Below are positions 1 to 4,328 of a DNA stretch of 6,014 bases, in pieces. Both the position numbers and the translations under genes were made by a program. Below the pieces are notes generated by a model. The model saw nothing but the letters and a program-made list of their open reading frames with translations. It had not been told where the DNA came from and searched no databases. How positions within the stretch are numbered: position 1 is the stretch's first letter; every line of letters begins with the position of its first letter. This stretch comes from Candidatus Rifleibacteriota bacterium (lineage in GTDB: Bacteria; UBP17; UBA6191; JACPRK01). The stretch is from the NCBI GenBank assembly GCA_016213865.1, contig JACQZL010000017.1, positions 1 through 6,014 on the forward strand. Direction: 5' to 3'.

Positions 1-58
1 CTTTGCCGGGACCTTGAGGCTCCCTCGCCGGGGCCGGCGCCTGGCGGCAACGCCGGTG

Positions 59-64
59 TAGAAT
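59..64 (+). promoter_or_regulatory. Possible -10 element TAGAAT of the two-gene module
   Basis: TAGAAT matches the sigma-70 -10 consensus at five of six positions and is preceded directly by TG. No convincing -35 hexamer lies 16-18 bp upstream in GC-rich positions 1-45. Those positions do contain a short hairpin, CGCCG/CGGCG at 26-39, and nothing else I recognise. If the element is real, transcription would begin near 71 and translation at GTG 72. This is weak evidence. Confidence 0.25.
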
Positions 65-263
65 GGAGACTGTGGACAACCGCAAGATCCTCCGTGTTCG
101 GAGGCGAGACGACCCTGACGACGACTACCTGAGGTTCACTCCGGCGGAACGGCTGGCGATGGTGTGGCCGTTGACCGCGCACATCTGGGCCTTCGCGGGG
201 CACCCCGTTGCTGAATCCAGACTACAGAGACATGCTCTCCGCGTTCTGCGCGGAAGGCGTTGA
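63..263 (+). CDS. Small conserved hypothetical protein, partner of downstream nucleotidyltransferase
   Basis: This is a 66-residue hydrophilic protein with no membrane segment or signal peptide. The N-terminal third is highly charged (RRRDDPDDDY at residues 13-22). The second half contains ERLAMVWPLTAHIWAFAG (residues 29-46) and ends in a basic run (RVLRGRR). I recall the pattern 'ERL.MVW.LT..AWAF.G.PVAE.RL.RH..RVLR' as common in small proteins encoded just before nucleotidyltransferases like the one here; this is from memory, not a search. The last 56 bp overlap the next gene in another frame, which suggests translational coupling. The first codon is uncertain: ATG at 63 overlaps a possible -10 hexamer TAGAAT (59-64), and the in-frame GTG at 72 lies 7 bp after it and could be a leaderless start. 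The function is unknown; an antitoxin-like or regulatory role is inferred only from the pairing. Confidence 0.65.
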   Translation: METVDNRKILRVRRRDDPDDDYLRFTPAERLAMVWPLTAHIWAFAGHPVAESRLQRHALRVLRGRR

Positions 264-759
264 GTTCGTCGTTGTTGGTGGCTATGCGATCGCAGCCCAT
301 GGCAGGCCGCGCTCGACCGGCGACATCGACCTCTTCGTAAGAGCGTCGGCGGCGAACGCGGAGCGTGTATGGCGAGCACTGAAGCGCTTTGGTGCCCCGC
401 TGGCCGGAGTCTCCGTCCGGGACTTCGAAGACCCGGACCTCATCTTCCAGATCGGCGTCGAGCCGTGCAGAATCGACGTCATAACATCGATCTCCGGCGT
501 CGACTTCGAGAGTGTCTGGGATCGGCGGATCCAGTTTGAGGTCGAAGGGATCGTGGTTCCTGTCATCGGGCGAGAGGATCTCGTCGCCAACAAACGTGCG
601 AGTGGGCGTCACAAGGACCTGGCTGACGTCGAGATGCTCGAGGGCCTTGCCAAGCTGGAGGCTGCACGCGCCGCCCCGAAGCCGAGACGCCCGCGAGCCT
701 CGCGCGCCAAGCAGCGACTACGGCGCCCGCGCGAAAGCGGGGGGCCGGAAGTCCCGTAA
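208..759 (+). CDS. Minimal-type nucleotidyltransferase (polymerase-beta fold), probable toxin/antitoxin-like component
   Basis: This is a cytosolic 183-residue protein with the polymerase-beta nucleotidyltransferase signature. GG at residues 24-25 is followed by the metal-binding pair D39-x-D41 in STGDIDLFV, and a likely third acidic residue is D90 in CRIDVITS. The block GREDLVANKRASGRHKDLAD (121-140) is the usual C-terminal motif of the small stand-alone nucleotidyltransferases related to MNT and AbiEii-type proteins. Such enzymes transfer a nucleotide to protein or RNA and often belong to toxin-antitoxin or phage-defence pairs; the target here cannot be read from the sequence. The start is TTG at 208, chosen because NPDYRDMLSAF looks like the conserved N-terminus and GCGGGG lies 7 bp upstream. 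ATG at 232 is the alternative. The gene overlaps its 66-residue neighbour by 56 bp. Residues about 146-183 form a very basic tail ending RPRESGGPEVP, which looks like translated repeat DNA rather than family sequence. Confidence 0.85.
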   Translation: MLNPDYRDMLSAFCAEGVEFVVVGGYAIAAHGRPRSTGDIDLFVRASAANAERVWRALKRFGAPLAGVSVRDFEDPDLIFQIGVEPCRIDVITSISGVDFESVWDRRIQFEVEGIVVPVIGREDLVANKRASGRHKDLADVEMLEGLAKLEAARAAPKPRRPRASRAKQRLRRPRESGGPEVP

Positions 760-796
760 CTATCAGGACTCCTGGATTTCCGCTTTCACGGGACTG
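727..796. repeat. Inverted repeat spanning both convergent gene ends; possible two-way terminator
   Basis: GCGAAAGCGG (731-740) faces CCGCTTTCAC (780-789) with 9 of 10 pairs; the one mismatch becomes a G-U pair in minus-strand RNA. An alternative 7-bp stem is AGTCCCG (750-756) with CGGGACT (789-795). The sequence resembles the dispersed 'CCCGCTTTCGCGGGAATGACG' class of intergenic palindromes known in many bacteria. Both neighbouring stop codons (757-759 on plus, 763-765 on minus) fall inside it. No T-tract follows either arm, so any terminator role is inferred from position. Confidence 0.6.
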
Positions 797-1917
797 ACGC
801 CCGAACTGTACGGGTAACTTGGGCCAGTCTGGCCGGTGGCGAAAACGGGGTAGCTCCCCAGCACCTTGACGAAGCTGGTCAGGCGCCGCAGGTCCCCCAG
901 CACGCGCTGGATGCCTGCCTCGGTCGAGTGGCCGATGAAGTCCGCGAAGAACGTGGCTGTCGGCAGGGTCCTGGACGGGTAGTACGATTCGAAGAACGTC
1001 AGGTTGATCCGATGCCGCCTGAAGAGGCCGAGGGTCTCTTCCAGGATGCCGACCCGATCGGCCAGGCTGAACGCGATGGTCGTCTTGTCGGCCCGCGTCA
1101 CCTCCGGCATGCTGCGTCCCGCCGTCAGGAAGCGGAGCTCCGGGGCAAGCGCGGGGCCAGGCGCCCTACGCACGACCTGCAGCCCGTGGACCTCGGCGGT
1201 CAGCTCCGGGCAGACGGCTGCCGACCCCGGTTCGGCGGCGGCGGCCTGAGCGGCCCAGGCGACGGACGGACCGGTCGCCATTGAGGCGCGCGGGAAGGTC
1301 TCTCGAAGCCAAGGACGGCTCAGCGCATAGACCGCCTCGGGCACGTGGAGACGCCGGGGGTGTCCCCGGACTCTCGAACCCGCCACGACCAGCATCAGCT
1401 TCCAGAAGTGCTCGGCCGTGATGGTCAGATCGCTCTCCAGGAAGTACTCGAGTGCGCGGGCGCCCAGCCCCTCCGAGGCCGTCTCGAGGGGGACGACGCC
1501 GTAGTGCGCGCGTTGCTGGGTGACCCGCTCGAAGACGTCCGCGAGCCCCGCGGCCGGTTCCAGCCGGGTGGCGAAGCCGAACTGGGCCGTCGCGGCGGCG
1601 TGAGCCAGCGACCCTGCCGGACCCGGGAAGGTCACCGTCAGCGGCTCGCGCGATTGGCGGCAAAGGCCCAGGATGTCACGGAAGATGCCGGCCAGGACGG
1701 CCTGCGGCAGTCTGCCGGCGTTGAGCGTTTCGATCCGACGCAGGATCTGCAGTTCACGCCAGGGGATGTAGCGCTCGACGCCGGCGCCCCGCTTGAGGGC
1801 GGCCACCTCGCCGGCCAGCCCATACCGCCGGATCAGGAGCTCGAGCAGTTGCCGGTCCGCGTCGTCGATCAGGCGACGGAGGCGCGCCAGGTTCGCTCTG
1901 GGCGAAGCTACCACCAA
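763..1917 (-). CDS. pheA: Bifunctional chorismate mutase/prephenate dehydratase (P-protein) with degenerate dehydratase site
   Basis: A cytosolic phenylalanine-pathway enzyme of 384 residues, the usual length for the fusion. Domains: AroQ chorismate mutase about 8-92, prephenate dehydratase about 93-268, ACT regulatory about 278-358. Mutase residues equivalent to E. coli R11, R28, K39, R51 and E52 are present as R14, R31, K42, R54 and E55. The dehydratase domain keeps the family outline (FPGPAGS at 97-103, VVPLE at 141-145, PEL...HGL at 237-246). It has lost the residues equivalent to E. coli N160 (T146), S208 (H191), Q215 (A198) and T278 of the TRF motif (LRF, 261-263). The ACT motif ESRP reads ESYYP. 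The start is TTG 1917, or GTG 1914, with GAGGG at 1924-1928 as ribosome binding site; it overlaps the pgl stop by 10 bp. The last residues, about 374-384 (VSPVKAEIQES), are encoded by repeat DNA. The family call is secure; dehydratase activity is doubtful. Confidence 0.93.
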   Translation of the reverse strand: MVVASPRANLARLRRLIDDADRQLLELLIRRYGLAGEVAALKRGAGVERYIPWRELQILRRIETLNAGRLPQAVLAGIFRDILGLCRQSREPLTVTFPGPAGSLAHAAATAQFGFATRLEPAAGLADVFERVTQQRAHYGVVPLETASEGLGARALEYFLESDLTITAEHFWKLMLVVAGSRVRGHPRRLHVPEAVYALSRPWLRETFPRASMATGPSVAWAAQAAAAEPGSAAVCPELTAEVHGLQVVRRAPGPALAPELRFLTAGRSMPEVTRADKTTIAFSLADRVGILEETLGLFRRHRINLTFFESYYPSRTLPTATFFADFIGHSTEAGIQRVLGDLRRLTSFVKVLGSYPVFATGQTGPSYPYSSGVSPVKAEIQES

Positions 1918-2711
1918 GGGAGACCCTCGCCGCCGTCAGGGCTCGGGGGGCCTGGCGTCAGGCACGAGGCGGCTTCGAGGTCCAGGATCCAGACGACGTG
2001 CCCCAGTGCCTCCTGGAGCATCTGGGCCGGCCTCGACTCGACGTCGGGTGCAATCTCGATGACCTGCTGGACAATCCCGGCCTTCTCGTGGCCACAGACC
2101 ATCACCACGAGCCTCGCACTCGTCAGCAAGAACGAGGGACTGAAGGTGATGCGTTCGTGGGGTGAGTCGGGCCCACGCGCCGGAATCACGAGCCTGCTCC
2201 GGTCCCAGGTGGCTGATTGACCGGGGAACAGCGAAGCGATGTGCCCGTCGTGCCCCAATCCCAGGAAGACCAAATCCAGGCTGGGACCGGTGTCTCCCCG
2301 AGCATCCAGCACTTGGCGCACCGTGCCCTGTTCCAGCCGTTTACCGGTTTTCTCATGGACAGCGTCGGCCGGGCCGGCGCCGACGGGTGGGGTGTGGACG
2401 CACTCGCGAGGGATGGGAACATGTTCGAGCAACTCGCGTATCGCCGTGCCGTGGTTGCTGCCGGGGTCTTCGGGAGGGACCAGGCGCTCGTCGCTCCAGA
2501 AGATCTCCGTGCGGTCCCAGGGGACGAGATCGACCAGCGGCGGGGTCGCCAGCCGTTCGAGGAGGACGCGTACCGTTCGGCCTCCCGAGAGGGCAACAGC
2601 AGCCCAACCCCGGGTCCTCACGGCGTGCTGCGTGGTACGTACGAACTCTTCGGCAGCCTTGATGCCCACGTGGTACGGGTCATGCGTGATCAAGATTTCC
2701 GGGATGTTCAT
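1908..2711 (-). CDS. pgl: 6-phosphogluconolactonase
   Basis: This cytosolic 267-residue enzyme hydrolyses 6-phosphogluconolactone to 6-phosphogluconate in the oxidative pentose phosphate pathway. Family motifs appear in order: ALSGGRT at 40-46 (phosphate-binding loop), IFWSDERLVP at 70-79, GSNHGTA at 84-90, LDLVFLGLGHDGHIASLFPG at 145-164 with the active-site DGH, then ERITFSP and the HEKAG segment. The length is normal for the family. The start is ATG 2711, because GGAGG (2719-2723) lies 7 bp upstream and MNIPEILI begins the fold; an open frame continues upstream to 2852 but adds only non-family sequence. The conserved part ends near VVWILDLEAAS; residues about 251-267 (LTPGPPSPDGGEGLPWW) are a repeat-like extension. 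The gene overlaps the pheA start and probably shares its transcript. A minor oddity is V47 where the phosphate loop usually has proline. Confidence 0.93.
   Translation of the reverse strand: MNIPEILITHDPYHVGIKAAEEFVRTTQHAVRTRGWAAVALSGGRTVRVLLERLATPPLVDLVPWDRTEIFWSDERLVPPEDPGSNHGTAIRELLEHVPIPRECVHTPPVGAGPADAVHEKTGKRLEQGTVRQVLDARGDTGPSLDLVFLGLGHDGHIASLFPGQSATWDRSRLVIPARGPDSPHERITFSPSFLLTSARLVVMVCGHEKAGIVQQVIEIAPDVESRPAQMLQEALGHVVWILDLEAASCLTPGPPSPDGGEGLPWW
1911..1961 (-). repeat. Repeat-derived 3' extension of pgl carrying the pheA ribosome binding site
   Basis: Read on the minus strand, this segment encodes LTPGPPSPDGGEGL. I recognise this as a typical translation of dispersed intergenic repeats (LTPGPSP..GEG) in Planctomycetes-like and related genomes; that recognition is from memory. 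It lies after the last conserved residue of the lactonase. It also contains GAGGG (1924-1928), 6 bp before the TTG start of pheA. Only one copy is visible in the window, so the repeat status rests on the recalled pattern. Confidence 0.4.
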
Positions 2712-2718
2712 CGGGGGG

Positions 2719-2723
2719 CCTCC
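2719..2723 (-). promoter_or_regulatory. Ribosome binding site of pgl (GGAGG)
   Basis: GGAGG on the minus strand sits 7 bp before ATG 2711. It is the best Shine-Dalgarno match near any gene in the window and decides the pgl start against upstream in-frame codons. Confidence 0.75.
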
Positions 2724-2747
2724 AGACGGTTCGAGCAGGTCGACTGC

Positions 2748-2775
2748 AAAATAGCATGACCGGTCGGCGAGGCAA
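2748..2775 (-). promoter_or_regulatory. Probable sigma-70 promoter of the pgl-pheA operon
   Basis: On the minus strand, TTGCCT (2770-2775) and TATTTT (2748-2753) are separated by 16 bp. TGC directly before the second hexamer makes an extended -10. Transcription would start near 2741, giving a leader of about 30 bases that contains the GGAGG site. The A+T-rich hexamer stands out in the GC-rich surroundings. It lies downstream of the 2856-2943 inverted repeat, so pgl-pheA need not depend on corA transcription. Confidence 0.5.
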
Positions 2776-2855
2776 TACGGCATCTGTGTTCTGTGGGGAG
2801 CGATGCCGAGAAACGGGAGCCCGCATCGCCACGAGGCTCGAGAGGTCGTCATTCA

Positions 2856-2943
2856 ACACAGAGACACGGAGGCACAGAGACACAGAGGAGCTGATTTGAT
2901 GGGACTTTTCTCTGTGTCTTCATGTCTTTGTGACTCTGTGTCT
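2856..2943. repeat. Long imperfect inverted repeat of the CACAGAGACACAGAG type
   Basis: The left arm (about 2856-2889) and the right arm (about 2910-2943) pair at roughly 26 of 34 positions around a loop of about 20 bases. The arms contain short internal tandem units such as ACACAGAGACAC and TCTGTGTCT. The minus-strand reading MSLCLRVSVL is a familiar artefact of this dispersed repeat family. It fills much of the gene-free stretch 2712-3065 and could fold into a long hairpin in transcripts reading past corA. Nothing in it looks like an insertion-sequence gene. Confidence 0.7.
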
Positions 2944-3009
2944 ACTTGAGAATTCCCATGAGTTGGCGTCGCTCCCGTGTCTTGGGGGGATATGAAGACC
3001 GACCGGGCC

Positions 3010-3050
3010 CGTCGGGCAGGCGGACCGTGGCCCGCGGAACTGCCCCGACG
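3010..3050 (-). terminator. Hairpin downstream of corA, possible terminator
   Basis: CGTCGGGCAG (3010-3019) pairs with CTGCCCCGACG (3040-3050): 10 bp with one bulged base. The loop can form a smaller GCGG/CCGC stem. It begins 15 bp past the corA stop. The minus-strand sequence after it has only a weak T content (GGTCTTCAT), so it is not a textbook intrinsic terminator. Confidence 0.45.
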
Positions 3051-3065
3051 CCTGAGACCGGCCGC

Positions 3066-4031
3066 TCACAGCCACTTTCTGCGGCGGAAGAAGAAGAGCA
3101 GCCCCAGGATCGTGCTGGCAATCAGGAGCAGGACGAGCAGGTAGCCGTACTTCCACTTCAACTCGGGCATGTGGTCGAAGTTCATGCCGTAGATGCCGGC
3201 GATGAGCGTGGGTGGCAGCATCAACGTCGACAGGACGGTGAGGAACTTCATGATCTCGTTCAGCTTGTGGCTGGCGACGCTGAGGTACGTCTCCATGGCG
3301 CCGTTGACGAGGTCCTTGTAGACGTCCGCCGTGTCGATGACGCGATAGAAGGCGTCGTAGATGTCGCGGAAGTGGAGGCGGGCTTCCTGGTCGATCAACT
3401 TCGAGTTGCCTCGCGAGAGGTTGGCGTAGATCTCGCGCTGCGGGGCCGCCAGGCGCCGCATGAACAGCAGCGAGCGCTTCATGGTCTGGATCTTGCCGAG
3501 GATCGACCGGTCCGGGTTCTCGAAGATGTCGTCCTCGATCTTGTCGATGCCATGCTCGAGCGTGTCCAGGATCGGGTAGTAATTGGAGACCAGGCCGCTG
3601 TGGATGACGTACAGCAGGTAGTCGAGCCCGCGCGAGACGGCGTCTTCGGCCCGATCGGGATTGGCCAGGAGGTCGTCGACGCAGGCCATCGGCGACTTGC
3701 GGTACGTGACCAGGAAGTTCTTGCCCAGCAACGTGTCGAGATCCACGCTCTGGAGGCCGTCCTTCCCACGTTCGATCCAGTGGGCGATGATGTAGAGATA
3801 GTCCCCGTAGTCGTCGAGCTTGGGGTGGTGGACCTCGGCCACGCAGTCTTCGATCGTCAGGGGGTGCAAGCCGAACATCGTGGCCAGGATCTCGTTTTCG
3901 AAGTCCGTCGGCTGGAGGATGTCGACCCACGTCTTGAACTGCGGATCGTCGAGGAGGCGAGTCAATTCGGTGACCGGCAGGTCCCGCCGGAAGCGACTGT
4001 CGCCCGTGTACGTGCAGATCCGGATCATCAC
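3066..4031 (-). CDS. corA: CorA-family magnesium/cobalt transporter
   Basis: This 321-residue inner-membrane channel subunit matches the CorA family, which forms homopentamers passing Mg2+, and often Co2+ or Ni2+, into the cell. The large cytoplasmic N-terminal part (1 to about 260) includes LHPLTIEDC (55-63), a typical CorA block, and a long helical region (IDKIEDDIFENPD and after). The first membrane helix (about 262-281) ends in the signature YGMNF, with GMN at 282-284. The loop HMPELKWKYG is the canonical ion-entry loop. The second helix is about 297-315, followed by the basic cytoplasmic end RRRKWL. All key elements are present and the gene looks intact. Its start is GTG 4031 or ATG 4028; no Shine-Dalgarno sequence precedes either, but TGC-TACACT lies just upstream, so a leaderless transcript is possible. 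It is a single-gene unit flanked on both sides by unrelated inverted repeats. Confidence 0.96.
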   Translation of the reverse strand: MMIRICTYTGDSRFRRDLPVTELTRLLDDPQFKTWVDILQPTDFENEILATMFGLHPLTIEDCVAEVHHPKLDDYGDYLYIIAHWIERGKDGLQSVDLDTLLGKNFLVTYRKSPMACVDDLLANPDRAEDAVSRGLDYLLYVIHSGLVSNYYPILDTLEHGIDKIEDDIFENPDRSILGKIQTMKRSLLFMRRLAAPQREIYANLSRGNSKLIDQEARLHFRDIYDAFYRVIDTADVYKDLVNGAMETYLSVASHKLNEIMKFLTVLSTLMLPPTLIAGIYGMNFDHMPELKWKYGYLLVLLLIASTILGLLFFFRRRKWL

Positions 4032-4035
4032 GGCG

Positions 4036-4044
4036 AGTGTAGCA
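4036..4044 (-). promoter_or_regulatory. Possible extended -10 (TGCTACACT) for a leaderless corA mRNA
   Basis: On the minus strand TGC-TACACT resembles the extended -10 consensus. It ends 7 bp before ATG 4028, where transcription would be expected to start. No good -35 is present: the nearest candidate, TTGCAG at 4063-4068, has a 21-bp spacer. This is suggestive only. Confidence 0.3.
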
Positions 4045-4088
4045 GACGCACGCCGGGAGTGGCTGCAATTCCAGCCCGACGGTTCCAG

Positions 4089-4160
4089 ACCACGAGGAAC
4101 CCCGAAGGCACGAGGTCAAACCCCTTTGTGCCGTCCTTTGTGTCTTGGTGCCTTCGTGGT
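4089..4160. repeat. Inverted repeat of the CCACGAAGGCACCAAGACAC type upstream of corA
   Basis: Three nested pairings are visible. ACCACGAGG (4089-4097) pairs with CCTTCGTGGT (4151-4160) with one bulge. GAAGGCAC (4104-4111) pairs perfectly with GTGCCTTC (4148-4155). Alternatively, GGCACGAGG (4107-4115) pairs with CCTTTGTGCC (4124-4133). The minus-strand reading NHEGTKTQR is a familiar translation of this dispersed repeat class. It differs from the repeat at 2856-2943. It occupies the middle of the gene-free stretch 4032-4328, in which I see no coding sequence. Confidence 0.65.
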
Positions 4161-4271
4161 TCAACCTCAGGCATGTTTCTTTGGAAACGCTCACCTGGTA
4201 AAGAAAGACCCGCGGGCTCCGGGGCTTGCGCCTGGGAGTCCGCGGGAAAGGCAGGGGATGGTCCGGGAGTC

Positions 4272-4286
4272 GAGACGGAGCGTCTC
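4272..4286 (-). other. Small perfect hairpin GAGACG-GAG-CGTCTC
   Basis: This is a 6-bp perfect stem with a 3-base loop, located 4 bp beyond the larger hairpin at 4291-4320 in the transcript direction of the gene ending at 4329. It may be a second element of the same 3' end structure. Its function is not established. Confidence 0.3.
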
Positions 4287-4290
4287 TGGT

Positions 4291-4320
4291 GCCGGCACCC
4301 GGCTCGAACCGGGCGCCGGC
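4291..4320 (-). terminator. Strong GC hairpin just after the unknown gene, probable terminator
   Basis: GCCGGCACCCGG (4291-4302) pairs with CCGGGCGCCGGC (4309-4320) around a 6-base loop. The only imperfect position becomes a G-U pair in minus-strand RNA, giving 12 consecutive pairs in the transcript of the gene that stops at 4329. It starts 8 bp after that stop codon. No U-tract follows, so it may act as an RNA 3' stabiliser or a U-less terminator. Confidence 0.5.
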
Positions 4321-4328
4321 TGGAGGTG

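Noticed and set aside
1345..2220. A 291-codon plus-strand frame opposite pheA and pgl.
   Set aside because: It lies antisense to two well-supported enzymes and has no family features.
2712..2852. Upstream extension of pgl by 47 codons.
   Set aside because: It adds non-family residues, crosses a good promoter and ignores the GGAGG site placed correctly for ATG 2711.
2680..2883. A 67-codon minus-strand frame starting MSLCLRVSVL.
   Set aside because: The N-terminus is a translation of the CACAGAG repeat and the rest overlaps the pgl leader and start in a different register; it is a repeat artefact.
2856..2943. Possible CRISPR array from the repeated CACAGAG/TCTGTG units.
   Set aside because: The units are short, directly adjacent and arranged as an inverted repeat, with no regular spacers and no cas genes.
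2920..4194. A 424-codon minus-strand frame overlapping corA in another register.
   Set aside because: Its N-terminus is translated repeat (NHEGTKTQR) and the rest is Arg/Pro/His-rich out-of-frame corA sequence.
4289..4320. tRNA-like 3' end on the minus strand: GGTTCGAG within a stem followed by GCCGGCACCA.
   Set aside because: The loop has 6 bases rather than the 7 of a T-loop, and no matching 5' acceptor strand, D-arm or anticodon arm lies upstream, where the sequence codes for protein. It is better read as a hairpin after a stop codon.
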